Assembly: GCA_019359545.1 (NCBI GenBank)
Contig: JAHHHB010000018.1
Location: 24,616 to 88,615, forward strand
Length of the DNA stretch: 64,000 nt
Source: Desmonostoc geniculatum HA4340-LM1
GTDB lineage: Bacteria > Cyanobacteriota > Cyanobacteriia > Cyanobacteriales > Nostocaceae
Direction: 5' to 3'
The position numbers and the translations under genes are program-made. The notes beneath the pieces are model-generated. The model ran no database searches. It was given only the letters and a program-made list of their open reading frames with translations, and had not been told where the DNA came from. This document shows, in pieces, positions 35,452-44,435 of this stretch (positions are counted from its first letter, which is position 1; each line of letters starts with the position of its first letter).

Positions 35452-37188
35452 GTGTCTTTTATTGCTGATAATTCGGTTGCAAACCAACGGTATATGGAGC
35501 ATATGGAACAAGGTTATTCGGATAAGGCATACCGTTGGAATCGGGAAAAATACTCTAGCAGACGGCGTTTTGTGGACATTTGGTCTTTCGTTTTGACCTT
35601 ATTGTTCAGACTTTGGTTATACAACAAATCTTGGAGTTATCCAGGTGGTGTAACTGAAGCCAAGCAAACTGCAAGACGCAAAATCCAAGCGCTTTGGATT
35701 CGCAATACCTTGCTGGACTTAGGCCCAACCTTCATCAAAGTTGGGCAATTGTTTTCTACTCGTGCTGATATATTCCCTCTTGAATATGTAGAAGAACTGG
35801 CAAAGTTACAAGACAAAGTACCAGCATTTAGCTATGAACAAGTAGAAGCAATTATTGAACAAGAACTAGGCAAGAAAATTCCTGAACTATTCCACAATTT
35901 TGAACCTATTCCTTTAGCTGCTGCTAGCTTGGGGCAAGTACACAAAGCCGTCCTGCACAGTGGAGAAGCGGTTGTAGTTAAAGTGCAACGTCCGGGGTTA
36001 AAAAAATTATTTGAAATAGATTTACAAATTCTCAAGGGAATTACCCGCTACTTTCAAAACCATCCCAAATGGGGAAAGGGGCGAGATTGGCTCGGTATTT
36101 ATGAAGAATGTTGTCGGATTCTTTGGGAAGAAATTGATTATCTCAATGAAGGCCGTAACGCTGATACTTTTCGCCGTAACTTTCGCGGCTACGATTGGGT
36201 AAAAGTCCCAAAAGTTTACTGGCGTTACACTACTTCCCGCGTGCTGACCTTAGAATATGTCCCTGGAATTAAAATTAGCCAATATGAAGCCTTGGAAGCA
36301 GCGGGTTTAGATCGAAAAATCATCGCTCGTCAAGGCGCTCAAGCCTATTTGCTACAGTTACTCAATAGTGGCTTTTTCCACGCCGACCCCCACCCAGGCA
36401 ATATTGCCATCAGTCCCGATGGTGCTTTAATATTCTACGATTTTGGGATGATGGGGCAAATTAAGTCCAACATTCGTGAAGGACTGATGGAAACCTTGTT
36501 TGGTATTGCCCAAAAAGATGGCGATCGCGTTGTCCAGTCCCTCATCGATTTAGGTGCGATCGCCCCAGTAGATGACATGGGACCAGTGCGGCGTTCCGTC
36601 CAGTACATGCTGGACAATTTCATGGATAAGCCCTTTGAAAACCAATCAGTGGCCGCAATTAGTGATGATCTTTACGAAATAGCTTATAATCAACCATTTA
36701 GATTTCCAGCAACTTTCACTTTTGTGATGCGAGCCTTTTCTACCCTAGAGGGGGTAGGCAAAGGCTTAGATCCAGAGTTTAACTTTATGGAAGTTGCCAA
36801 ACCCTATGCAATGCAGCTTATGACCGATATGAATGGTTCTGAAGGGAATAGCTTTCTTAACGAATTGAGTCGTCAAGCAGCTCAAGTAAGTAGTACCGCG
36901 TTGGGTTTACCACGTAGGTTAGAGGATACCCTAGAAAAGTTAGAACGGGGAGACATGCGCTTACGCGTTCGGTCTATAGAAACTGAACGTTTGTTGCGGC
37001 GCCAAAGTAATATTCAGCTCTCAATGAGCTATGCTCTGTTAATCAGTGGTTTCACGCTTTCAGCTACTATTCTAGTAGTTATGAATCGTGTATGGTTGGC
37101 ACTGTTGCCCACTTTAATCGCAGTAGGGATTTCAGTAATTCTGATCCGACTACTTCTACGTCTCGACCGTTATGACCGTATGTATTAA
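35452..37188 (+). CDS. ABC1/UbiB-family atypical kinase
   Basis: A 578-residue protein of the UbiB/ADCK family. The family-specific KxGQ motif reads GPTFIKVGQLFSTRADIFP. The nucleotide-binding region has AAASLGQVHKAVL with VVVKVQRPG. The catalytic loop is FFHADPHPGNIAI and the metal motif IFYDFGMMGQ. Two hydrophobic helices lie near the C-terminus (about 524-545 and 549-570), placing it in the membrane. Relatives support quinone (ubiquinone, plastoquinone, tocopherol) metabolism. The start is GTG 35452. The PP2C gene follows with no gap, so they are probably one operon. Confidence 0.9.
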   Translation: MSFIADNSVANQRYMEHMEQGYSDKAYRWNREKYSSRRRFVDIWSFVLTLLFRLWLYNKSWSYPGGVTEAKQTARRKIQALWIRNTLLDLGPTFIKVGQLFSTRADIFPLEYVEELAKLQDKVPAFSYEQVEAIIEQELGKKIPELFHNFEPIPLAAASLGQVHKAVLHSGEAVVVKVQRPGLKKLFEIDLQILKGITRYFQNHPKWGKGRDWLGIYEECCRILWEEIDYLNEGRNADTFRRNFRGYDWVKVPKVYWRYTTSRVLTLEYVPGIKISQYEALEAAGLDRKIIARQGAQAYLLQLLNSGFFHADPHPGNIAISPDGALIFYDFGMMGQIKSNIREGLMETLFGIAQKDGDRVVQSLIDLGAIAPVDDMGPVRRSVQYMLDNFMDKPFENQSVAAISDDLYEIAYNQPFRFPATFTFVMRAFSTLEGVGKGLDPEFNFMEVAKPYAMQLMTDMNGSEGNSFLNELSRQAAQVSSTALGLPRRLEDTLEKLERGDMRLRVRSIETERLLRRQSNIQLSMSYALLISGFTLSATILVVMNRVWLALLPTLIAVGISVILIRLLLRLDRYDRMY

Positions 37189-37203
37189 TTGTTGAAAAAA
37201 TTT

Positions 37204-37941
37204 ATGAAAATTAATTTCACCGGTCTTAGCGATCCGGGACTTATTCGTTCTAATAATCAGGATGCTTACTATATCGACCCAGAGGGACGATTTTTTGTAG
37301 TCGCTGATGGGATGGGTGGTCATGCAGGAGGAGAAGAAGCAAGTCGCATTGCCACTAGGGAAATTCAGGCGTATTTAGTCGCAAATTGGGAATCACCAAA
37401 GTCTTCTCAAGAATTGCTAGAGCAAGCTTTGTGGGGCGCAAATCAAGCGATTTTAGAAGATCAGCAAAATCATCCCGAACGCGCCGATATGGGTACAACG
37501 GTTGTAGCGGTAATTTTTCGCTCACCAGAACCGCCTTGGTGCGCTCATGTTGGTGATTCCCGGCTGTATCGCTTCCGAGAATCACAATTAGAACAAGTAA
37601 CCGAAGACCACACTTGGGTAGCACGGGCAATTAAAATCGGTGACATCACCCCGGATGAAGCACGGTTACACCCTTTTCGTCATGTATTATCACGCTGCTT
37701 GGGGCGTGAAGACCTACATCAGATTGACGTGCAACCACTAGATGTCAAAATTGGCGATCGCTTCCTGCTATGTAGCGATGGTCTCACAGAAGAACTTGTC
37801 GAGCAAAAGATTGCTAGCTGTCTCCAAGACAGTCCTTGGCTGGATAAAGCCGCCATCTCCCTCGTTGAGGCTGCTAAGGAGCAAGGAGGGCACGATAACA
37901 TTACTGTTGTCATCGTCTCACTCGAAGAAAATAATCCCTAG
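37204..37941 (+). CDS. PP2C-type protein phosphatase
   Basis: A 245-residue metal-dependent Ser/Thr phosphatase (PPM family). Motifs: GLSDPGLIRSNNQDAYYI, FFVVADGMGGHAGGEEAS with metal-binding Asp and Gly, DMGTTVVAVIF, CAHVGDSRLYRF, FLLCSDGLTEELVE and GGHDNITVVIV. All catalytic aspartates are present, and it is cytosolic. An in-frame TTG at 37189 abuts the upstream stop, but ATG 37204 gives the conventional start MKINFTGLSDPG. It is the natural counter-player for Hanks-type kinases, two of which are in this window; the pairing is inferred. Confidence 0.93.
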   Translation: MKINFTGLSDPGLIRSNNQDAYYIDPEGRFFVVADGMGGHAGGEEASRIATREIQAYLVANWESPKSSQELLEQALWGANQAILEDQQNHPERADMGTTVVAVIFRSPEPPWCAHVGDSRLYRFRESQLEQVTEDHTWVARAIKIGDITPDEARLHPFRHVLSRCLGREDLHQIDVQPLDVKIGDRFLLCSDGLTEELVEQKIASCLQDSPWLDKAAISLVEAAKEQGGHDNITVVIVSLEENNP

Positions 37942-38483
37942 TCATAGGTCATTTATCCTTGGCAAATGACCTATGACTAATAATTAATGACAAATCCGGT
38001 AAATATACCCATCAATTTGTTCAACCTGAGCATTTTTCCTTTTGACAATTTGATACTAATATTTTTAGCCTCCAAAGCGATCTAAGGAGGCTGAATTTGC
38101 ATAAATTAGTAAATTGACATCTTGCACGTCATGAGGTAAAGCGACTATAATTCACGCTTATTACCATTTATTCCCATACCTCCTTCAACAGCCCACCTGG
38201 GAAAGTTTTCTCATACTGGGGAAGACACCATCTTAGTTTTTCCCAACCAGGGAAACTATCAAAGATTAGGCATAACACCTAATTTTTTTCCAGCAAGAAA
38301 GGGTAAATAAAGTAGATATACCTATTTAAGACAAAAGAGAGCTTATTTTCTGGAATAGAACTCGGCCGACTTGGGTGGTATATCAGTGGGATTAGGTGCA
38401 AGATATCAGAGCGGAAAAATTCCACACTTAGGATGTGGGCAATCTGTCAAACACTTGTTATCTTTCTTAATACGGAGGAACAA
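37942..38483. other. Long upstream region of nblA
   Basis: About 540 bases without a gene. An AGCCTCC/GGAGGCT hairpin (38067-38092) may end the phosphatase transcript. nblA promoters in related strains give long leaders, so this probably contains them. I found no perfect NtcA site (GTA-N8-TAC); the closest is GTA-N8-TAT at 38312. Confidence 0.4.
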
Positions 38484-38576
38484 ATGCGGGACAGATACAA
38501 GTCCAAGTATTATCCCATTTGGACTTCTGTGAACGATATCAGCTTTACGCGTTGTTTTTTCGGAGTAAACTTATGA
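38484..38576 (+). CDS. 30-codon upstream ORF overlapping nblA
   Basis: ATG 38484 follows a strong ribosome binding site (GGAGG, 5-base spacing) and opens a 30-residue frame (MRDRYKSKYYPIW..., ending GVNL). Its TGA (38574-38576) overlaps the nblA ATG (38573-38575) as ATGA. The peptide is basic and aromatic-rich and matches nothing I know. The arrangement suggests translational coupling or a regulatory leader peptide for nblA. Whether the peptide is made is unproven. Confidence 0.55.
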   Translation: MRDRYKSKYYPIWTSVNDISFTRCFFGVNL

Positions 38577-38770
38577 ACCAACCAATGAAATTATCCTTAG
38601 AACAGCAATTCAGCATTTGCTCATTTGCAACTCAGGTGCAGAACATGAGCCATGAGCAGGCCAAAGATTTTCTGGTCAAGTTGTATGAGCAAATGGTAGT
38701 CCGCGAGGCAACTTATCAAGAACTTCTGAAGCACCAGTGGGGCTTAGATTCTGGTTCCACTATGGCATAG
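38573..38770 (+). CDS. nblA: Phycobilisome degradation protein NblA
   Basis: A 65-residue NblA protein: LSLEQQFSICSFATQVQNMS, AKDFLVKLYEQMVVREATYQ and LLKHQWGLDSGSTMA match the family almost end to end. NblA binds phycobiliproteins and recruits the Clp protease so that phycobilisomes are dismantled under nitrogen or sulfur starvation. The ATG at 38573 gives the usual length; an in-frame codon 54 bases upstream is rejected. CGGAG lies 7 bases before it, and a 30-codon ORF ends in an ATGA overlap. An NblR-like regulator is also encoded in the window. Confidence 0.95.
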   Translation: MNQPMKLSLEQQFSICSFATQVQNMSHEQAKDFLVKLYEQMVVREATYQELLKHQWGLDSGSTMA

Positions 38771-39229
38771 AGTCGTTCTGATGTCGCAGTGGGCGACCTC
38801 CTTCTCTTGCTTGGTTCCAATGAAGGAAAAGAGCTGGGGATGCCGGGGCGTCAACTCCGATAAACAATTCAACAAGCCTGGGGTAAAAATCTAACTCACG
38901 AAATTAACCAAAAATCAGTAAAGTCTTCGACGCTAGATTTGCTAGATACTAAAGTCAATTTGAGCTACAACTTACTGTGTACTTTAGCCAAACTTCTTGT
39001 TTTGTCTACTGTGAGAATCACACCTGCGTAAATTTATCCCAAATTAGACCATGTACATAAAAATATTTACATAGTGATTAGAGAGCATAACTTTTGGAGT
39101 TAGTACTTTCACTATTTATACATATAACTAGAACTTGGAACCTTATATATATTTTGTTTATAAAAATTTACAATTTTTGAGCGAATGCTCTTTTTTACAC
39201 AGAAAACATGTAACATTCATAAATTATTC
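38771..39229. other. Spacer between nblA and a kinase gene
   Basis: About 460 bases, increasingly AT-rich to the right. It separates convergent genes. No supported gene or strong terminator seen. Confidence 0.35.
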
Positions 39230-40786
39230 CTAGTTGGAAAGATCGTATGGAGAATCTGTGTCAATACTTTCGAGTTTTGCCAGGATTTGAGGCTTAATCT
39301 TTTCGTATTCGCTTTTGAGTAAATTTTTACTAATTTGCGGATCGGCAGAAGACATCAAGGTATTGCTGATTTTCACCCACTCTTGCAGTCGTTGACGTTG
39401 GGCAGAAGCGACGCTAGAAAGCAGGATATGAGTACAGCGACTTGGTGTTTCTCGTGCAAAAAATAACAGACGGTAGTAACCTGTTTGGTGTAGCAAGCGG
39501 GCAATTTCTTGACCAAGACTGGTTTTGAGATCGAGGTAGTAATGTAACCATTTAGGACCGTGTTTGCGGTTGTAAATGACAGTAATCCACAACAGCATCG
39601 GGTGGGGAACCGAGATGAAAAGAAATTGATTATAGCGGGTACAAACTAAGCGCTTTTGAATTTCCTGTTGGGGTAGCATTACCCACAAGGCTGGTAAAAC
39701 CTCCCCATTTGTATGTACCGGTTGGGGAAAGACAATATCGGCAATTGGTTTATTCTGAGGCCAGGAAATGGTGTTGGCAATTTCATCGTTTGAGGAGGAT
39801 ATCCGCAAATCGGCTTTCGTCTTTTGCTCAACCTCAGCGCTAACCGTTAATGTAGCAGGAACTAGAGCATAACTTTTCTGTTTAATTTTACGCGTGTGGT
39901 CGGGTTGCTCTACGGATGCTAAAACTTTCAAAATTTCACTGACGCTTTCGGGGCGATCGCGTGCTACTTTGGCTAGACAACTCATCACCAAATTTTCTAT
40001 TTCTTTTGGTAGTTCTAATCCAGGAGAAACCTCAGCAAAAGAACGTGGCTTTTGATAGTGATGTGTTTTATACCATGCTCCAAAAGAGTGAGTTGGCGCC
40101 ACCAACGGCATTTTGCCTGTAAGCATCTCAAACATCATGACGCCCAAACTATAAATATCAGAACGGTTATCTAATTCCTTACCCTCCATTTGTTCGGGAG
40201 AAGAATAAGCCAGTGTTCCCAGATAAAATTTTGTATGGTCGCCATCTGACTGTAATAACTTAGCAATCCCAAAATCTAAAACCTTGACCAATTCTCCAAA
40301 ACTCGGATCTTGAATCACCAGCATATTGCTTGGTTTGATATCACGATGAATAATTGGGCAAATTGTGCCCTCAACTGGGATACCATCATGAGCGCACTGT
40401 AAACCCAGGCTGAGTTGACGCGCCATACTGAGGAATCTTGGTAAAGGCAGTCGTTGCTTGCGAATAATATTGTTTAGGCTTTGTCCTTGTAGGTATTCCA
40501 TAACGTAGAATGGGGTATTATTGTCATCTACGCCATAGTCCATCACTCGGACTATATGGATGCTTTTTTGTCCTAATAAAGCACAAGTTTTCGCTTCTCG
40601 CTCAAAGCGGTCTTGCAGTCGCATCTTTTCATTTTGGATTGATAGAGCGAGGAACTTCACAGCAACAGGTACACCACCCAACAAAATATCCTTAGCACGA
40701 TAAACTCGACCCATTGCTCCAGTACCGATTAACTCCTGGAGTTGGTAGCGTTTGCTGAGTAAGCGACCAATGTTGGGGTCTGACAT
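39230..40786 (-). CDS. Serine/threonine protein kinase
   Basis: A 518-residue Hanks-type kinase. The domain spans about 14-285 and has all catalytic motifs: LIGTGAMGRVYRAKD, VAVKFL, IIHRDIKPSNML, KVLDFGIAKLL and GTLAYSSPEQMEGKELD. The C-terminal 230 residues contain no transmembrane helix; a conserved part begins around QKRLVCTRYNQFLFISVPHP and may be a sensory domain. The ATG at 40786 (MSDPNIGRLLSKRYQLQ) is preferred because homologues I recall start there. An in-frame ATG at 40855 would add 23 hydrophobic/basic residues. No clear Shine-Dalgarno sequence supports either. Confidence 0.88.
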   Translation of the reverse strand: MSDPNIGRLLSKRYQLQELIGTGAMGRVYRAKDILLGGVPVAVKFLALSIQNEKMRLQDRFEREAKTCALLGQKSIHIVRVMDYGVDDNNTPFYVMEYLQGQSLNNIIRKQRLPLPRFLSMARQLSLGLQCAHDGIPVEGTICPIIHRDIKPSNMLVIQDPSFGELVKVLDFGIAKLLQSDGDHTKFYLGTLAYSSPEQMEGKELDNRSDIYSLGVMMFEMLTGKMPLVAPTHSFGAWYKTHHYQKPRSFAEVSPGLELPKEIENLVMSCLAKVARDRPESVSEILKVLASVEQPDHTRKIKQKSYALVPATLTVSAEVEQKTKADLRISSSNDEIANTISWPQNKPIADIVFPQPVHTNGEVLPALWVMLPQQEIQKRLVCTRYNQFLFISVPHPMLLWITVIYNRKHGPKWLHYYLDLKTSLGQEIARLLHQTGYYRLLFFARETPSRCTHILLSSVASAQRQRLQEWVKISNTLMSSADPQISKNLLKSEYEKIKPQILAKLESIDTDSPYDLSN

Positions 40787-40855
40787 AGAAAATTTGACTC
40801 TAAAAACAAGTTGTAAGTATTTGGGAGTAAAAATGCGTTTCAAAAAATACAGCAT

Positions 40856-41669
40856 AATTTGTGGATACAGAATTCCGGAGTAGCACAGCCTTCATTTCTG
40901 GCTACTAAGCCTAAACTCTGTATCTCATTGAGTTACAAGCTGCTGTATCTGATTGTTGCGCCTAAAAATCATTTTCCAGGCTAGTAGTTAAACCCGGATT
41001 TCTCACCACATCTCTCAAAACCTTGTGCTCTTGAGCAGGGGAGCAGGGGAGCAGGGGAGCAGGGGAGCAGGGGAGCAGAGGAGAGTTCAATGTGCCTTGT
41101 TCAATCCCCTCTGCCCCTCTGCACATCTGATCTCAAGCTTGTGATAAATGCGGGTTAAAGTACACCAGTGGACTAGCTTTTTCAGCCCTCTTTGAGAGGG
41201 CTGAAACTATAACAAAGGTAGTTTGCAACCAAGACGCTTATTACAACTGGTGCAAAATGCTAAATCAAACAAGCAAAAAAGGTAAATGTATATTGACGTT
41301 TTGTACTATTCCTGATTTTAATTATGATGTAATTTTAGTTTGCCCAATTTTAACTAAATAAATAACTATCAGATTAGCCAAAAACGCTGATTAGGGAACA
41401 CCACACTCACCAGAGAATTCTGAGAACTAAGTGATGTGCAAAGTTGTAAAAAAGATTTTTTATTAGGGATTAGAGACTCTTTATTGGGTCAAAACGCAAA
41501 AACTATGGAATTTGCCCTCAGGAGGCACCAAAAAATAAATTATCCAACGAGTAGGGACACTGATGACACAGACTTCGGTAAAACAGACGCTCTCCTACGA
41601 TAAGCTACGGTTTACACACATTTCTGTAGAAAACCAGAATCGTTGTAGTTACTCGTAAGTTCTCCTTAA
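40856..41669. other. Repeat-containing spacer
   Basis: Holds an 8-base tandem repeat (41033-41080) and otherwise AT-rich sequence. The phrase AAAAAATAAATTATCC near 41514 resembles the interior of the element at 26480. No supported gene. Confidence 0.4.
41033..41080 (+). repeat. Octamer tandem repeat
   Basis: Six copies of GAGCAGGG, the last altered to GAGCAGAG. There are no spacers. A CCCCTCTGCCCCTCTGC tract at 41107-41123 is complementary, so a hairpin can form. Confidence 0.8.
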
Positions 41670-41842
41670 CCCTCTTTTGTCACTCTCGGAAAACAATAAT
41701 CTCAGCCTGATTCTGAGACTTTGATTTCATCAAGGTTTGAGGCTTTATTTTCTAACAGAAACTGAAATTTATAGATAAAAGTGGAAATTAAAGCCCTGTA
41801 AGCATTTGGGCGATTGGATTTTCCCACTCTGACAAAAGAGGG
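41670..41842. mobile_element. TTAA-flanked MITE, copy B
   Basis: 173 bases, reverse complement of the copy at 31535-31707, identical as far as I can read. Ends CCCTCTTTTGTCACTCTCGG and CTCTGACAAAAGAGGG; TTAA on both sides (41666-41669 and 41843-41846). Non-coding. Confidence 0.85.
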
Positions 41843-42547
41843 TTAAAAAGGATGACTTTCAGAGGTTTTTGCCCCCCAATCGATCCGGGGGTTGGGGGGA
41901 TCAAAAGGCTATGGGGCAACTCTAGAGGACTTGTGTGTATACCGCAGTCTACGAGAAGAGAGGCTTGGAAACCCTTATTCCGTCCTCGTGAACTTTAAGT
42001 CTCGATTAAATTTGGGCAAGCCCGAATTTTATGGGGATTACCGTCAAGGGTTAGTGGGGTTAGGTTCTGAGGCTTTTGATGTTTGAGACAAAACTTTTCA
42101 AGCATCCTCTTACATCTATTATGGGCGATCGCCGTAAACACCTTTCACTAGTTCGAGAAAAAATAACTAGTTTTCGTCGTTTCAGCCAATAAAAAATCAA
42201 GGTTTTACCCCAGAGTAACCAGATGAGATATAAAATTCCCTAAGAGGATATTTGAAAAGTCATGATTGATGTATCAAATATTTTTTTACCCCACCCTAGC
42301 CTTCCCCGATATATTGGGGAGCCACTGCGTTGGACGGGTTCCCCGGCTTGAAGCAAGTGGCGTGAGGGAACCGGGTTTTCTTGTTTCCCCCCAATATATC
42401 GGGGGAATTAAGGGGGGTAATAATTCGATTAAGATCGCAACATATCACTTTTCAAACAACCTCTAAGAATATGTAGTCCCAGATACTTCTTAATTGACCA
42501 GTTATTTAAACTTCTAGCTGATTCGGACTATTAGCTGCCATAGTTAG
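41843..42547. other. Spacer with a palindromic repeat element
   Basis: A 64-codon frame (41892-42086) has no recognised features and is not called. The right half carries the repeat at 42297-42420. No supported gene. Confidence 0.4.
42297..42420. repeat. Inverted-repeat element with CCCCGATATATTGGGG ends
   Basis: CCCCGATATATTGGGG near 42297 is mirrored by CCCCAATATATCGGGG near 42399. Between them is GCCACTGCGTTGGACGGG and CTTGAAGCAAGTGGCG, a repeat type I have seen dispersed in Nostoc genomes. It could fold into a long cruciform. Confidence 0.55.
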
Positions 42548-43561
42548 CTAATTGGGAATTTTTGGTTTTACTTTTATGTTATAACACATGTCAAAAACTA
42601 ATTCATTACCCATTATATGGTATTGAATTCGACGTTGGATTATATTGTTGATTCTGGATAAGAAATCAGAAAAAAAGTGTGGATTTTTACCCATTTCTGT
42701 GAATGCTGTTAACCATTTACCTTGCTTTAAAGGCTCCATAACTTGACAGTAAGTTATATTTTTTTGATAGACTGCAAGAGTATGATAAAAAGCACGCATT
42801 AAAGCTGGATTTTTTTTCACAATCTCTTGCTGTATGAAAGAATTAGTGGCTTTGTAACTTTGATTTAAACGTGGCAATCGGCTTTGATGTACAAGGGAGC
42901 CAGGGCGTGAGCGGTAGAAATAATAGGGTTTTGGTACAAGGAAAAAGCGAGCGCCCTTGATTAAGCATTTCAAATCAAACCAAAAGTCTTCAGCTATCCT
43001 TAGGGTTTCATCGTACTCAATGGTATGTTGAAGCAGAAATTCTCGTTTGAATAAAGGCTTGCTCAAACCAAGATGCAGGCCTGGTTGTCCATACACATCA
43101 GTTTTAACAAAAAAAACGGTATCAATTTGGAGAATTTTCTCTATATCTTCTCCACTTTGTTGAATCAATGTACTCCAAGGAGATGATGCACCATCTTTAA
43201 TTAAATAAAGATCGTCAGCGATCATATCTGCATTTGTTTCATTTGCCAGCGACACAAGCTTTGACAATCTTTCGGGAGCATACCAATCATCTGAATCAAG
43301 TACAGCAATCCATTCTCCTTTGGCTGCTCTGAGGGCGCGATTACGCGCAGAACCAGGCCCAAGGTTTTTTTGATTAACTATTACTTTGAGGCGTTGATCG
43401 GTAAAACTTTTAGCGACTTCTACAGTTTTATCACTTGAACCATCATCGACGACGATCACTTCAATATCATTGAGGGTTTGCTCTAAGGCTGAATTTATCG
43501 CCTTCTGAATATAAGCTTCAGTATTGTAAGCAGGAATAATGACAGATACTTTGGGATTCAC
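42548..43561 (-). CDS. Glycosyltransferase family 2
   Basis: A 337-residue GT-A fold enzyme. The N-terminus VSVIIPAYNTEAYIQKAINS is the classic GT2 opening, followed by VIVVDDGSSDKT, GPGSARNRALRAAKGEW and the metal-binding DXD as VLDSDDWY (near 91-98). It would transfer a sugar from a nucleotide donor, probably to an envelope or exopolysaccharide acceptor. No membrane helix is obvious. The start is GTG at 43561. It stands alone between long spacers, so no pathway is suggested by neighbours. Confidence 0.88.
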   Translation of the reverse strand: MNPKVSVIIPAYNTEAYIQKAINSALEQTLNDIEVIVVDDGSSDKTVEVAKSFTDQRLKVIVNQKNLGPGSARNRALRAAKGEWIAVLDSDDWYAPERLSKLVSLANETNADMIADDLYLIKDGASSPWSTLIQQSGEDIEKILQIDTVFFVKTDVYGQPGLHLGLSKPLFKREFLLQHTIEYDETLRIAEDFWFDLKCLIKGARFFLVPKPYYFYRSRPGSLVHQSRLPRLNQSYKATNSFIQQEIVKKNPALMRAFYHTLAVYQKNITYCQVMEPLKQGKWLTAFTEMGKNPHFFSDFLSRINNIIQRRIQYHIMGNELVFDMCYNIKVKPKIPN

Positions 43562-43828
43562 GGTGCTAATATCCTCAGCATACTGTTTTTACATCACTTA
43601 ATATAGAGTGTACTACAAGTTAGTTAAATACACCCTAAGACTGATAGTACTTCCTTGGCAAGAAAGGGTTGATAGACCGCCTTTTGTGGGCGATATCTGA
43701 ACTCAGCACTCAGCCAGAATTGGGATCTGCGGACAGCTAAAGACGAACTAACGTAGACATCCTAAGGGGGGCTTGTCGTTCGCATAGCCTCTGGTATCAA
43801 ACTTTGGCGATTCAATACTCATTACTCT

Positions 43829-44269
43829 TTATTGGCGTTCTAGGCTAGCTTCCATTGTGTTAGTTAAAAAATGGCCAGCCAAGATGCCACTACTTAGATA
43901 GTATGTATCTTCTGAAATTCGGTGCAAGGTTTCAAAGCCACTACGACGCTGACGATCGCCCAGTACCCAGTAACGCTGCACAATGGTATCTAAACCAATC
44001 CAACCCTCGCCTTCAACCTGCCCTAAAATATTATGTTGTAGTAAAAAAGTATACTGACGTTCTCCATCATGCAAGTGTCCTTTGTATTGTAGAGAAATTT
44101 CCGAGCGATCGCTGCCTGGGAATATCAGCTTTGTGGCCATAGTAAACCAGTTATCTCGATTCCAAGCTACCAAGGTCATACCCTTAACACTGATTGGCAT
44201 ACCATTACGTTCCAGCCAATTTCCTTGTATTGTCCAGCGTCCTGATTCCAATAAAAAAGTATGAGCCAC
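43829..44269 (-). CDS. Conserved hypothetical protein, beta-rich
   Basis: A 146-residue soluble protein, start GTG 44269. It is rich in aromatic residues and predicted beta strands (ESGRWTIQGNWLERNG, ATKLIFPG, ISLQYKGHLHDGERQYTFLL, GEGWIGLDTIVQRYWVLG), suggesting a lipocalin-like or small barrel fold. I recognise no named family. It lies upstream of the glycosyltransferase on the same strand, with a gap of 267 bases. Confidence that it is a gene is good, function unknown. Confidence 0.7.
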   Translation of the reverse strand: MAHTFLLESGRWTIQGNWLERNGMPISVKGMTLVAWNRDNWFTMATKLIFPGSDRSEISLQYKGHLHDGERQYTFLLQHNILGQVEGEGWIGLDTIVQRYWVLGDRQRRSGFETLHRISEDTYYLSSGILAGHFLTNTMEASLERQ

Positions 44270-44322
44270 CTTCTATATTTCCTGTCTTGATCGAGTGCCG
44301 CCAAGACTACAGTTATAGCAGT

Positions 44323-44351
44323 GCTGAGTGCTGAGTGCTGAGTGCTGAGTT
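44323..44351 (+). repeat. GTGCTGA tandem heptamers
   Basis: Four copies of GTGCTGA. The complement CTCAGCACTCAGGAC at 44417-44431 and a TTAGGAGTTAG block between them make this a Nostoc-type short tandem repeat with hairpin potential. Confidence 0.65.
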
Positions 44352-44435
44352 AAGAGTTAGGAGTTAGTTAAAAGTTTTTCCCTGCTCCCCCATCTCCCTC
44401 ATCTCCCCCACTCCCTACTCAGCACTCAGGACTGA

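Noticed and set aside
38300..38340. NtcA binding site upstream of nblA
   Set aside because: Only GTA-N8-TAT was found, with one mismatch and no well-placed -10 box; not enough to call.
41033..41080. GAGCAGGG repeats as a CRISPR or regulatory array
   Set aside because: Octamers without spacers; simple slippage repeat as in several other spacers here.
41892..42086. 64-codon ORF as a gene
   Set aside because: No recognised motif, no clear ribosome binding site, and surrounded by repeats.
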